Shown here in pieces: positions 1-8,444 of a DNA stretch of 31,495 bases (the first letter of the stretch is position 1; every line of letters begins with the position of its first letter). A program made the translations under genes and the position numbers. The stretch is from Verrucomicrobia bacterium UBA1629 (GTDB lineage Bacteria; Verrucomicrobiota; Kiritimatiellia; RFP12; UBA1067), in NCBI GenBank assembly GCA_002321305.1, contig DCMF01000119.1, positions 1-31,495 on the forward strand, in the 5' to 3' direction. Under the pieces are notes generated by a model. The model saw only the letters and a program-made list of their open reading frames with translations, had not been told where the DNA came from and made no database searches.

Positions 1-1246
1 TCAGGCCGTCGAAGAAGGCGTCAAACCGTCCCGCGCGGAGCTTGCCGCCGAGCGAGGCCGACCACTGCGCGTCCTTCCCCGCGTAGGCGCCCGCGAGGAG
101 CGCGGCGAGGTCCTGCCGCACCTCCTCGTCCGGCACGCGGAGCGTGTAGAGCCCGTAGGAATAGTCCGAAATCGTGAGGTAGCCCGTCTGGTGGAGAAGC
201 CCGACCGGCTGGATGTGCGCGAGGTCGGCGACGTCGAAGTCCGCGTCGACGGCATCGATCTCGCGGTCGGGGTCGATGGAAAGCGCCCCCTCGCGCCGGA
301 TGTAGTTCATGAGCGTCGAGGCTCGCCCCGTCGACGTCCAGGTCGCCGTGAACGCCGGATCCGCCGAGGAGAGCGTGAGCGCGATGGAGACGGGATTGTA
401 GACCGTCGTCGTGTCGTATCGCGCGAAACGGTAGCCGTTGTACCAGCGCTTCAGCTCGGCGCGGAACGCCTCGTAGGAGAGCCCCATCCGCGCCGCCTTG
501 GCGCGCATATGCTCCCCGAAGTTCGCGTCCAGCTCCTCCTCCGTGTAGCCGTAGAGCGCGGCGTAGTCGCTCTCGAAGGAGATGTCGTTCAGGCTGGAGA
601 GGGCCGAGAAGACCGAGAGCTTCGTGAACTTCGACACGCCCGTGATGTAGAGGAAGCGGATCTTGTCCGTGCGGTCCTTGAACTGCGCGTAGATCGCCGC
701 GAGCCGCGAGCGGATCTCCTCGGCGAGCGGGACATTCGCGAGGGCCTTCGCCACCGGGTCATCGTATTCGTCGATGAGGACAGCGACGCCGTCTCCCTTG
801 TCCGGCTCCTTCACGGGGTCGTGCCGGATCGAGCCAAAGTGGTTGATCGCGTTGCCGAGGTTGGAAGACGGACGCAGCCTCTCGTCGTATTCCCAGCCGG
901 CCTCGGCAAGCGCATTGCGCACGGTCGTCTTGAGCGTGTCTTCGAACGCCGCAATGCTCGAGACGTCCACGTCGCCCCAGTTGAGGTGGATGACGACGTG
1001 CCTCTTCCAGTCGTAGCCCGTCTTCGCGATGGCGAGGCCGTCGAAGAACTCGCGGTGGCCGAGGAAGATCGACTTCAGCGTCGTCACGCTCAGGGACTTC
1101 CCGAACCGTCTCGGCCGCGCGCAGAAGAAGTACGTGCGGCTCGGATCGGTGATGAGGCGGTGCAGGTGCGCGGTCTTGTCCACGTAGAGCTGGCCGCGCG
1201 TGCGCAGGGTCTCGAAGTCGGCGATGTTGGTGGCGATCGGTCTCAT
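1..1246 (-). CDS. AAA-ATPase-like / PD-(D/E)XK family protein, partial (C-terminus beyond window)
   Basis: The frame is open from ATG at 1246 to the left window edge, giving 415 codons with no stop, so the C-terminus is missing. The N-terminus has the layout of the AAA-ATPase_like family (PF09820, formerly DUF1703 proteins): IATNIADFETLR, then YVDKTAHLHRLI, then a P-loop-like RPRRFGKS at residues 44-51. Full-length members normally end in a PD-(D/E)XK nuclease-like domain, which would lie outside the window. Family function is unsettled; members are often present in many copies in anaerobic gut bacteria and are suspected nucleases or defence-related proteins. The ATG overlaps the glf stop by 4 bp (ATGA). 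A TGCTATAAT box only 6 nt upstream suggests its own leaderless transcript, so it need not be functionally tied to the polysaccharide genes. Confidence 0.85.
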   Translation of the reverse strand, partial: MRPIATNIADFETLRTRGQLYVDKTAHLHRLITDPSRTYFFCARPRRFGKSLSVTTLKSIFLGHREFFDGLAIAKTGYDWKRHVVIHLNWGDVDVSSIAAFEDTLKTTVRNALAEAGWEYDERLRPSSNLGNAINHFGSIRHDPVKEPDKGDGVAVLIDEYDDPVAKALANVPLAEEIRSRLAAIYAQFKDRTDKIRFLYITGVSKFTKLSVFSALSSLNDISFESDYAALYGYTEEELDANFGEHMRAKAARMGLSYEAFRAELKRWYNGYRFARYDTTTVYNPVSIALTLSSADPAFTATWTSTGRASTLMNYIRREGALSIDPDREIDAVDADFDVADLAHIQPVGLLHQTGYLTISDYSYGLYTLRVPDEEVRQDLAALLAGAYAGKDAQWSASLGGKLRAGRFDAFFDGL

Positions 1247-2577
1247 ACGCGTATTATAGCAAATTGCCGCACCGCCCGCTCACCGGACGGCGCGCTGGCC
1301 TTCAGCGCCGCCTCGACCGTCCTGTCCATGTCAAGATACCGATACTGCCCAAGACGTCCGCCGACGACAAGCCGGACGGACGAGCGGCGGTTGAACGCCG
1401 CCACCTCGTCCTGATAGCGGGCGAGTAACGCGGCTGACGCGGCATTGGCGATCGGGTAATACGGCTCGTCGCCCGGCTGCCACGCCGCACTGTACTCCTT
1501 CATGATGACGGTCTTCGGCGCGTCGTACCCCCAGCGCGAGACAAGTCTCCTTGCTCCGTCCTCTTCCCGTTCGGGATGGTAGTGCTTGAACTCGTGGATG
1601 CGCGTGTACGGCACGTCCAGGTCGGGATAGTTGACCACGCTCGTGCCCTGATAGTCTCGGCAGCCGAGGGCCTGCCGCTCGAACCTCAGCGTCCGCCACG
1701 GCAAGGCGCCGAACCGATAGCCGAACAGCGCGTCGAGCGGGCCTGAATAGTAGACGGGCAACGGGCGGACGGTTTCAGCCGAACCCAAACGGCCGAGGCC
1801 GGACATCGAATCGCGCGCCCCCGTCCGTTCGTCCATAAGGACGAGCCGTCCGTCCTCGCACGTCAGGCTGACGCACGTCCGCACGGCAATGTTCGGGTGG
1901 TCCAGCAGCCGCGCGAACAGCGCATTGTAGCCGTCGGACGGGATGCCCTGCCACATGTCGTTGAAGTAGTTCGTGTCGTAGTTTTCGCGAACCGGCACGC
2001 GCCGGATGACCGCCGGATCGATCTCCTCCGGGGCCTGCCCCCACTGTTTCGACGTATAACCGCGAAAAAATGCGTCGAACAGAGCCGTTTTGCGTCTTGG
2101 ATCGGCCAGAAACGCCTTGATCTCGGACGGACGAAGCTCGACGCCGAAGAACTTGTTGACCAAGGCCAGCCCCAACGGCAGGTGGTACATCGCGCCCTCG
2201 GCACGGCGCCTGCCCCCCGACGGTCGGTCATGCCCGCGCGCCTTCGTCCACGCCAGCACCTTGTGCTGGTAGCCATTGAACGTCGTGAACCGGTTCACGA
2301 ACGCCCAGACTTCGGGGATATGCGTATGGAAGATGTGCGAACCGTACGCATGAACCTCAATCCCCGTCTCAGGATCGATTTCGCAGCGGCAGTTTCCGCC
2401 GATGGAGGGACGCTTCTCCACGACCAGCACCCGCTTCCCGGCCTCCGCCAGGCGGCGCGCGACCGTGCAGCCCCAAAGCCCCGCCCCGGCGACGACCGCC
2501 TCGACGGGGGCCTGTCCCCACCTTTCAACGGGGCCTGTCCCCACGGCAAACGCCTTTTGCCCCTTGTCATGCGCCAT
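1243..2577 (-). CDS. glf: UDP-galactopyranose mutase
   Basis: A flavoenzyme of 444 aa that converts UDP-galactopyranose to UDP-galactofuranose, the donor for galactofuranose in surface glycans. Visible are the FAD-binding GAGLWG near residue 31, the ADP-contacting VVEKR, the family signature YGSHIFHTH, YTSKQWG, the RVPVRENYDTNYFND stretch, and the late KTVIMKEYS. The start at 2577 is set by GGAGG 7 nt upstream; it overlaps the GRE stop by 11 bp. The frame opens further upstream, but that extension lies inside the GRE gene. The first 27 residues are odd: two REP-like GGGGCCTGTCCCC copies are read through as VGTGPVERWGQAPV before the Rossmann strand, where the enzyme normally begins within a few residues. 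A second unusual stretch sits near 2190-2240 (residues ~112-129, RPSGGRRRAEGA). At 444 aa it is longer than the usual 370-390. Confidence 0.95.
   Translation of the reverse strand: MAHDKGQKAFAVGTGPVERWGQAPVEAVVAGAGLWGCTVARRLAEAGKRVLVVEKRPSIGGNCRCEIDPETGIEVHAYGSHIFHTHIPEVWAFVNRFTTFNGYQHKVLAWTKARGHDRPSGGRRRAEGAMYHLPLGLALVNKFFGVELRPSEIKAFLADPRRKTALFDAFFRGYTSKQWGQAPEEIDPAVIRRVPVRENYDTNYFNDMWQGIPSDGYNALFARLLDHPNIAVRTCVSLTCEDGRLVLMDERTGARDSMSGLGRLGSAETVRPLPVYYSGPLDALFGYRFGALPWRTLRFERQALGCRDYQGTSVVNYPDLDVPYTRIHEFKHYHPEREEDGARRLVSRWGYDAPKTVIMKEYSAAWQPGDEPYYPIANAASAALLARYQDEVAAFNRRSSVRLVVGGRLGQYRYLDMDRTVEAALKASAPSGERAVRQFAIIRV
1253..1261 (-). promoter_or_regulatory. Extended -10 promoter, leaderless, for the AAA-ATPase-like gene
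   Basis: The minus strand reads TGCTATAAT followed by 6 nt (ACGCGT) and then the ATG at 1246. A transcript starting about 7 nt after the -10 would begin at the A of the ATG, with no room for a Shine-Dalgarno. The box lies inside the last codons of glf. I see no good -35 hexamer. Confidence 0.55.
2506..2543. repeat. Tandem pair of GGGGCCTGTCCCC REP-like palindromes inside glf
   Basis: Two copies, at 2507-2520 and 2530-2543, each GGGGCCTGTCCCCA on the plus strand. They are separated by 9 nt (CCTTTCAAC). Both are in frame within the 5' end of glf. Related copies occur at 7075, 7357, 11632 and 16577, with degenerate ones near 18143 and 25630. GGGG...CCCC palindromes of this kind resemble REP elements spread by REP-associated tyrosine transposases; no such transposase gene is in the window. 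Confidence 0.75.
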
Positions 2578-4702
2578 AGCGATGCCTCCGAATGATCTGC
2601 ATCTGGAACTCGCGGTCGAGTTCGCAGAAGTAGCCGCTCCAGCCCCACACGCGCACAACGAGATTGCGATGAAGTTCCGGGTGAACGAGCGCGTCCTCCA
2701 GCTCTTCGACATTCAGCACGTTAAGCTGAAGCTGCTGCTCGCCCAACAGGACGAAGTAGCGGATCAGCTGCGCCAGCTTCTTCACGCCTTCGTCCGTCCT
2801 GAAGACCGTGTGGCTGAACTCGATCGTGATCGGTCCGCCATTCATGATCCGCGAATAGTCGATGACGGAAAATGACTTCAGTACGCTGAAAACACCACCG
2901 ACCTTTGCCTCATGCGCCGGGGCGAGGCTGGACGCCAACGGCGCATCACGGAGGCGCCCGTCAGCCGTTGCGCCGACGATTGGCTCGATCTGACTGCGCG
3001 CGTTCCTGTGCGTGTCCGTCAGCCAGATGTAGTACATCGCCGAGCCGGAACCGGGGCGAATCCGCCGTTCAGGCGTGCTGAACGCATCCGCCGCATCGGC
3101 AAAGGCATCGAAGAGGAACTTCAGGTTCCCGTCCGCCCTCGCATCGGCATTGCCGACCTTCGGCATACCGTCCACCAGCCGCGCGCGCAACGCAGTCTCC
3201 GACGCAAAACTGTCGTCTTCCGCCGCAACGAGCCGTTTCAGCCCCGCCAGCCCATCCGTCGCGAAGATACGCTCGATCGCCGAGAGCGCATCTGCGGCGT
3301 TTGCCGAGCCTGCGCCATGGACGCCGACATTCCTGTACGGCGCAATCTCCGTCAAGTCACGGCCCGATTCCAGCGAGCCGTCAAAGAACGCGGAAAGGAA
3401 CGGCGCAGGATGCCGCGCTTCGTGCATCGACACGGCCTTTTCGACCTGTCGCCGCACGTTCGCGCGAATCGCCGCACGAAACGACTCGACAGAAAAACGG
3501 CCTCGACTGACGGCATCCCGCAAGGCGGAGTCAACGGCGTGCGGAAACGACACGGCGGCTTGATTGACAATGTCCAGTGCCCGGCCCGGAACGACAAACT
3601 CCCAACACGCCGCGACCGAATAGTCCCGCGCGTCCTCCAGCCGATAGCCTTTCTTCACGAGCGCGGGAATCACGACCTCGTCGTTGGAATACTGCGGGAA
3701 GCCCAGACCGCACTTCGTCAGATCACAACCCAGTTCGAGAAGATCAAGGGGCGTGTTCCGGTCGATGCGCAGGTTGATCTTCGGATCGATGAGCCGCACG
3801 TCCCGCGAGACTTCGAGCAGCAGATACGTCAGGTCGTTGACGGCCGATGTGCCGTCCGCCGGCTTGCAGCCGCCCAGCATGACGCTCTGCCCGTTGTCCC
3901 CCTGCTGGACGCCCGGATAGAGATCGGAATCCCGATTGAGGGAAATGAAAAATTCCGCAAGAAGTTCTCGCGCCGCCTCCCGCGTGAGCCGTCCGGCCTC
4001 CAAGTCGCCCCTGTAGAACGGCCAGAGGTACTGATCCATGCGTCCGAGACCGCAGTGGGACGAGCCGTGCAGATAGAACGCAAACTGGAGGATGCGAATG
4101 GACTGCAGGGCCTCGTGCAGGGTACGCGGCGGATTGTCCGGCACGCGCGCAAGCAGTTCGGCCATCTCGGCGTTTCCCACGCGCCGAGCCTCAGCGGCAG
4201 TGCGCGAAACCAGCTCCTTCAGCGCCTCCATTCCGTCAATGGCAAGCTGAAGGAATCCACGCCCTTGCGCATCGGCGCTCTCCATCCGCTTTCGGGCGAC
4301 GGCGATGCGCCCGTTCAGGCCTTCCCGCAGAAAGAGCGCGTAGTCGGGCGTCGTGTTGGAGATGCCGCGACCGACCGTTCTTCCGAAATCCGCCGAACAC
4401 AGGCCGATCTTGCGCAAGATGCGCACGGGAACCGAACGCACACGTCGAATCAGCTGCGCCATCGCCGAGACGTCCCCACGGCACTGGGTTATCCGTGTCC
4501 GCGAACGCATGAAGCAGATGCGCTCGTCCGGCAAGACAACCGGCTGTTCCTCGCGACAGCGCAGGACGAATAGCGCCGTGGCGTTCTGCGCCTCGTCACG
4601 CGAGAACGCCCAGCGCACGCCATTCTCCACGGACGGTTGGCGATACCGTCGAAATGCGTGGCGAAGCGTTTCCTCTCGCAGGCTTGTAATCCGCCCGTTC
4701 AT
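2567..4702 (-). CDS. Glycyl-radical enzyme of the pyruvate formate-lyase superfamily (non-PFL type)
   Basis: 711 aa. The C-terminal glycyl-radical motif is RVWGWSGYF, with Gly687 the likely radical site. The thiyl cysteine is Cys366 in AACWEF. Cys-x-Glu is the arrangement of glycyl-radical dehydratases, decarboxylases and C-S lyases, whereas pyruvate formate-lyase has adjacent cysteines. This makes formate production from pyruvate unlikely; the substrate cannot be read from sequence. The start at 4702 has GAGGGG about 9 nt upstream and overlaps the activase stop by 4 bp (ATGA). The gene sits between its activase and glf in a flippase-containing operon, which raises the possibility of a sugar or cell-surface substrate. 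It is somewhat shorter than typical 760-850-aa family members. The enzyme must act anaerobically, since oxygen cleaves the radical-bearing backbone. Confidence 0.93.
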   Translation of the reverse strand: MNGRITSLREETLRHAFRRYRQPSVENGVRWAFSRDEAQNATALFVLRCREEQPVVLPDERICFMRSRTRITQCRGDVSAMAQLIRRVRSVPVRILRKIGLCSADFGRTVGRGISNTTPDYALFLREGLNGRIAVARKRMESADAQGRGFLQLAIDGMEALKELVSRTAAEARRVGNAEMAELLARVPDNPPRTLHEALQSIRILQFAFYLHGSSHCGLGRMDQYLWPFYRGDLEAGRLTREAARELLAEFFISLNRDSDLYPGVQQGDNGQSVMLGGCKPADGTSAVNDLTYLLLEVSRDVRLIDPKINLRIDRNTPLDLLELGCDLTKCGLGFPQYSNDEVVIPALVKKGYRLEDARDYSVAACWEFVVPGRALDIVNQAAVSFPHAVDSALRDAVSRGRFSVESFRAAIRANVRRQVEKAVSMHEARHPAPFLSAFFDGSLESGRDLTEIAPYRNVGVHGAGSANAADALSAIERIFATDGLAGLKRLVAAEDDSFASETALRARLVDGMPKVGNADARADGNLKFLFDAFADAADAFSTPERRIRPGSGSAMYYIWLTDTHRNARSQIEPIVGATADGRLRDAPLASSLAPAHEAKVGGVFSVLKSFSVIDYSRIMNGGPITIEFSHTVFRTDEGVKKLAQLIRYFVLLGEQQLQLNVLNVEELEDALVHPELHRNLVVRVWGWSGYFCELDREFQMQIIRRHRYGA

Positions 4703-5394
4703 GCCGTCGTCCCCTCAAAACCGTACTTCAGCCCATAGGCGGCGTATTTTGCGCCCGCCACCTCGTTGAACGGCAGATAGTCGATGCCGAGCGGCGGACG
4801 CGCCAGCGAGGACACGAACGCTTCCGTTGCCGCACGATTCGCGGCCGTGTCGCCGACGCCGGGCGTAAGCGGTACGCGGATGCGATACGGGACCGGCGAC
4901 GCGGCGAGCGCGCGCGCGTTGGCAAGAACGAGCGCATTGCCGACGCCTGTCATCGCGCGATGCACGGCATCATCCATGCACTTGAGATCATAGTAGACAA
5001 GATCGACCGTTTCGAGAATGGACGCAAATGTCTCCTTCGGACAATACCCGCAGGTATCGAGATTGACATGGATATGATGTGCACGCAGGGCCGATGCGAC
5101 CGCGATCAGGAATTCAGGCTGCGCCGTCGCCTCACCGCCCGAGAACGTCACGCCTCCGCCCGAAAGGTCAAAGGCGTCCTTAAAGGGCAGAATGCGCAGA
5201 AGCAATTCCTCCACCGTCCATTCACGGCCCACGACCTGCCCCGTGAGCCTGTTCGTTTGCGGCGCGGAACTCAATCCTTCGGGATTGTGACACCATCTGC
5301 AACGTAACGGACACCCTTTCAGAAAGACCGTGATGCGCAGTCCCGGCCCGTCGTTGACCGCAAATTCCTGAATGTCGAACACCATGCCCTTCAT
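4699..5394 (-). CDS. Glycyl-radical enzyme activating protein (radical SAM)
   Basis: 231 aa. A radical SAM enzyme that uses a [4Fe-4S] cluster and S-adenosylmethionine to install the glycyl radical on its partner, encoded immediately downstream. The cluster motif is Cys28-x3-Cys32-x2-Cys35 (GCPLRCRWCHNPE). The SAM-contacting SGGGVTFSGGE follows at about residues 78-88, then LDTCGYC and YYDLKCMD. There is no extra ferredoxin-like cluster insert after CHNPE, so it is the compact, PFL-activase-sized kind. The start at 5394 has AAAGGG 8 nt upstream. It overlaps the flippase stop by 4 bp and the GRE start by 4 bp, so flippase, activase and GRE are translationally coupled. Confidence 0.95.
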   Translation of the reverse strand: MKGMVFDIQEFAVNDGPGLRITVFLKGCPLRCRWCHNPEGLSSAPQTNRLTGQVVGREWTVEELLLRILPFKDAFDLSGGGVTFSGGEATAQPEFLIAVASALRAHHIHVNLDTCGYCPKETFASILETVDLVYYDLKCMDDAVHRAMTGVGNALVLANARALAASPVPYRIRVPLTPGVGDTAANRAATEAFVSSLARPPLGIDYLPFNEVAGAKYAAYGLKYGFEGTTA

Positions 5395-7061
5395 GACGAC
5401 ACCCTTTCACATTGTCCGACGCGAAGCTTCCTGCGCACAAGCCGCACACGCCACAGACAGCCTTCAGCCACCCCCGAGACAAACCGCCCCGGAGCGCCCA
5501 TGCGACACAGCAGCCGCAGCATTTGAGACTGCACTCGTTCGGATGCAACCAACGCAAAAACCAGAACGGCGTTCAGCCCCGCCACAAGGGCGCAATTTGG
5601 CACGAGCCACCAAAGGCCGTCGGGGCACATGGAATAAGCCAAATACCCCATGCCGCCGCAGAGGGCAAGCGCGGCAAAGGGGGGCCCAAACATGCGGACA
5701 AAATCACGCAACCGATACGCGGACATGAAATGCAGCAGGGTTGGCTTCACGGCCAACGCCAATGCAACAGCCAGAAACGCCTGGCCCAATGCCGTCGTGT
5801 AGGGGCATTTGAAGGCGATGACACAGAGCCAGATCGCGGCAAACGCCAGCGGATAGAACACCAAGTCGGCAAACGTGTTGTACTTCATGCGTCCGTCGGC
5901 GTAGATGACGGTGAACATGGAATAGTCGAAGTTCTGGAAGAACGCGCCGATCAGGATGACACGCAAGAATCCGCACGCATACTGCGGCACGTTCTCGCCC
6001 AGCCACAGGCGCAGGATATCCGGCGCATACAGCCAGATCGGGACGCCCAGAATCAACAGGAGAAAAGCCGAATAATGGACGGTTTCGATCAGAAGATCCC
6101 TTGACTGCTCGAACTGTCGCGCGGCATACAACTTGATGATCTGCGGATTGGCGGCAGTCTTGAAATTGGTGATGAAGCCATTGATCTGTCCGTAGACGCT
6201 GACGCCGATCGCCCCTGCGGCCACGACGACGGGGCCGAAATAGCGCTGATTGAGCAGCGTCACCGTCTGTGTCACGGAAAGGTACACGATCTGGCTCAGG
6301 AACTGCCATCCGATGAAGCCTGAAATCTCACGGACGATGCGTCGGTCGAACACGAACCTGAAGCGGGCCTCGGTGAAATGCAGAATGCAGTAGACGCGGT
6401 AAACGACGATGGTCGTTGCCGAGGACAGGAGAAAGAGCGTCGAATAGGTGACGAGGCGGTCAAACGGCGTGACAAAGAGGAGATAGACAATGGCAAGTTT
6501 CGCCGCGACGTCGTAGAACGTCATGTACGCAAAGGCCGACATGCGCTCATGCGCAATGATCACGGCACCGTAAGGGACTTGCGTGATGGTCAGGAACGTT
6601 GACGCGACACCGCAGTGGAACGCCCACCTGACGGCGAAGAGCCGATCCATCGCAATGTTCAGCTTCGTGCCCAGCACATAAAGTCCAATGGTCTCCAAAA
6701 GGAAGGCAACGAGACAGGCCATCCCGAACTGGCAGCACAGCACCGTCGAGAAAACCCGCTTGACGCCGCCAATGCGTCCCTTGCCCATTTCCACCGTCAG
6801 GAACCGCGAAGACGCCATCGAAAGCGAACCGCTGACGAAACCGAACAAGCTGACCGTCGCCATCGCGACGCCATAAAGGCCATAGTTTTCGACGCCAAGA
6901 GCCTGAAGTTGAATCCGGCTCGTGAACAGCCCCACGAACAGGACGGCCAGCATCCGCAGATACAGTACGAACGTGTTTTTCGCCACCAGGCCGGAGTCGG
7001 CCTTCGGTGCGCCCAGGCGCTCAAATCGCCGCGCCCACCTGTATCGACGCGCGTAGGTCAT
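5391..7061 (-). CDS. Wzx/MATE-like polysaccharide flippase
   Basis: A polytopic inner-membrane protein of 556 aa with many hydrophobic segments, expected to flip lipid-linked oligosaccharide across the membrane. Typical family features are KNTFVLYLRMLAVLFVGLFTSR near the start, then LGVENYGLYGVA, SLSMASSRFLTVEMG and ITQVPYGAVIIAHERM. The start is uncertain. ATG 7061 (MTYARRYRW) has GGGAAG about 10 nt upstream; an upstream in-frame ATG at 7130 would add 23 residues that are mostly REP-derived (RQWGQPPWEVR). With the 7061 start it overlaps the XRE gene by about 40 bp. No glycosyltransferase, polymerase or priming transferase is visible nearby, so its substrate-building partners must be encoded elsewhere. 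Confidence 0.9.
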   Translation of the reverse strand: MTYARRYRWARRFERLGAPKADSGLVAKNTFVLYLRMLAVLFVGLFTSRIQLQALGVENYGLYGVAMATVSLFGFVSGSLSMASSRFLTVEMGKGRIGGVKRVFSTVLCCQFGMACLVAFLLETIGLYVLGTKLNIAMDRLFAVRWAFHCGVASTFLTITQVPYGAVIIAHERMSAFAYMTFYDVAAKLAIVYLLFVTPFDRLVTYSTLFLLSSATTIVVYRVYCILHFTEARFRFVFDRRIVREISGFIGWQFLSQIVYLSVTQTVTLLNQRYFGPVVVAAGAIGVSVYGQINGFITNFKTAANPQIIKLYAARQFEQSRDLLIETVHYSAFLLLILGVPIWLYAPDILRLWLGENVPQYACGFLRVILIGAFFQNFDYSMFTVIYADGRMKYNTFADLVFYPLAFAAIWLCVIAFKCPYTTALGQAFLAVALALAVKPTLLHFMSAYRLRDFVRMFGPPFAALALCGGMGYLAYSMCPDGLWWLVPNCALVAGLNAVLVFALVASERVQSQMLRLLCRMGAPGRFVSGVAEGCLWRVRLVRRKLRVGQCERVSS

Positions 7062-7398
7062 TGTTCGGACTTCCCATGGGGGCTGCCCCCATTGACGGAA
7101 AATGGTGACAGCTTGGACGGGGTGACGCATAGGGCGCGCCGGTTACGGGCTGGACGAGCTGCGGGAGGAAGTCGAGCTGCAGCGCCCTGGCAAAGCGGAG
7201 GGCCGAGGCGAACGTGATGTTGATCTCGCCGTGCAGCGCCTTGCAGACATACGGACGCGAGGTCTTCATCCGCACGGCGAGTTCGGCCTGCGAGACGCCC
7301 AGCTCCTTCATCCGAAGAAGCAGACACTTCAGGAACGTCTGCCCGCATTGGCTCTCCATGGGGTCTGCCCCCATGGCCGAAAAATGTTGATATCCCAT
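7021..7398 (-). CDS. Small XRE-family helix-turn-helix protein
   Basis: 125 aa. The helix-turn-helix lies at about residues 36-80: VSQAELAVRMKTSRPYVCKAL, then INITFASALRFARALQLDF. This is the Cro/C1 (HTH_3) type often seen in antitoxins and small operon regulators. ATG 7398 has a strong GGAGGT 4 nt upstream. Both ends are derived from REP-like repeats: residues ~6-15 (FSAMGADPME) come from the copy at 7357, and the C-terminal FPSMGAAPMGS comes from the copy at 7075. The original protein core is therefore probably about 85 residues. It lies between the sugar dehydrogenase and the flippase and may autoregulate the operon; no toxin partner is evident. Confidence 0.8.
   Translation of the reverse strand: MGYQHFSAMGADPMESQCGQTFLKCLLLRMKELGVSQAELAVRMKTSRPYVCKALHGEINITFASALRFARALQLDFLPQLVQPVTGAPYASPRPSCHHFPSMGAAPMGSPNNDLRASIQVGAAI
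7075..7092. repeat. REP-like palindrome, downstream copy flanking the XRE core
   Basis: CATGGGGGCTGCCCCCAT, a near-perfect palindrome, followed on the plus strand by TGACGGAAAATGGTGA. It matches the copy at 7357 in both orientation and 3' flank. It encodes the XRE C-terminus and overlaps the leader of the flippase gene. Confidence 0.8.
7357..7374. repeat. REP-like palindrome, upstream copy flanking the XRE core
   Basis: CATGGGGTCTGCCCCCAT, followed by GGCCGAAAAATGTTGA. It is a direct repeat of the element at 7075 about 280 bp away, with shared CGRAAAATGKTGA in the flank. It is read in frame just after the XRE start codon. Confidence 0.8.
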
Positions 7399-7424
7399 GG
7401 CACCTCCCTTCGCGTCTCCAGATT

Positions 7425-8204
7425 TCAGATCCGCTCCTCCACGCCACGGAAATGGACGTTCAGCTCATGGAGCGGGGCGAGCAGGGTGCCGAGCGGTGTC
7501 CCGGCCGTCAGCTTCGCGAAGGCGTTCACGTCCTTCGGAAAGCACTTGCCGCCATAGCCCATCTTGCCGTCCGGACCCGGAACGTACGTGTGCATGTCGT
7601 TGATGTAGCCCGACAGCAGGCAGCCCGTATGCACTTTCGCCCAGTCCGCGCCCATCTTCTCGCAATACTCGCGGACGGCATTGAAGTACGTGACCTTGTA
7701 TGCCCCGAAGACGTTGTGCGCGTACTTCGTGATCTCGGCGTCGAGCGCCGACATCACGACGAACTTCTTGCTGGGGAAGACCCTCGTCAGGAGCGCCAAG
7801 TCCGCCGCATCGCCCTCGACGGGAAACACCATTGGCTGCCGGCGGAAATCCTCAATGTGCGTGCGCTCGGTCAGGAACTCCGGCATGAAGCGCACGCGAT
7901 GCCCCGTCTCGCGCGACAGCCTCGCCGAGGTGCCGGGGAGAATCGTCGTGCGAACGAACACCGGCACATCGGGAAGCCCCGCAATCAGCGACTTCATCAG
8001 CGTCAGGTCCTGTGTGCCGTCGTCTTCCGTCGGGACGTGAATCTGGACGAACGCGATGTCGATGTCGCACAGGTCATCGTTGAACCCCTTCGGCGGATCG
8101 CTGACGAGAACGTCGCAATTCTCGGCATTGTTCGCCATGAGCCACGCCTTCAGGGCGCCGCCCACAAAGCCGCAGCCGACGATGCCGACCTTGATCTTGT
8201 CCAC
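7425..8204 (-). CDS. Short UDP-glucose/GDP-mannose dehydrogenase-family protein
   Basis: 259 aa from GTG 8204, chosen because GAGGAAA lies about 7 nt upstream and the Rossmann strand begins directly (KIKVGIVGCGFVGGALKAW). Family members oxidise the C6 hydroxyl of UDP-sugars to a carboxylate with 2 NAD+, giving for example UDP-glucuronate. Seen are GCGFVGG for NAD binding, the FVRTTILPGT strand, FMPEFLTER, and the catalytic-cysteine motif GGKCFPKDVNAF near residues 219-230. The chain then stops about 30 residues later, so the C-terminal UDP-binding domain of canonical 390-450-aa enzymes is absent. Either this is a compact subfamily or UDP-sugar binding is supplied differently. It is the first gene of the polysaccharide operon. 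The frame could extend to 8291, but that extension has no family similarity. Confidence 0.88.
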   Translation of the reverse strand: MDKIKVGIVGCGFVGGALKAWLMANNAENCDVLVSDPPKGFNDDLCDIDIAFVQIHVPTEDDGTQDLTLMKSLIAGLPDVPVFVRTTILPGTSARLSRETGHRVRFMPEFLTERTHIEDFRRQPMVFPVEGDAADLALLTRVFPSKKFVVMSALDAEITKYAHNVFGAYKVTYFNAVREYCEKMGADWAKVHTGCLLSGYINDMHTYVPGPDGKMGYGGKCFPKDVNAFAKLTAGTPLGTLLAPLHELNVHFRGVEERI

Positions 8205-8444
8205 TCTGCATTTCCTCTTGCCGCACACGATGAGGAGGCGGCGCGATCCGGCGGCATAAAAAGTCGCGTGCCTCGTTCGAGACATCTCCAACGAGGCACT
8301 GGTATACCCTTTTCACGAAATATCAGGAACGGGCACGCAGAGCGGGCATACTGAGAGGAAGGCAGAATCTGCCCCCTGTATGCAGGCCTGCGCAGCCACA
8401 TTCTTTGTCTCGTGAAGTGAAAATTACCAGTTTTCGTCGGAAAC

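Noticed and set aside
2578..2712. 45-residue N-terminal extension of glf
   Set aside because: It lies wholly inside the GRE C-terminus, while GGAGG precedes the ATG at 2577 by 7 nt.
2912..4573. 553-codon plus-strand frame opposite the glycyl-radical enzyme
   Set aside because: It is a mirror of the GRE coding strand, with no family features, SD or promoter.
8205..8291. 29-residue N-terminal extension of the UDP-sugar dehydrogenase
   Set aside because: No similarity to the family, and a good SD supports GTG 8204.
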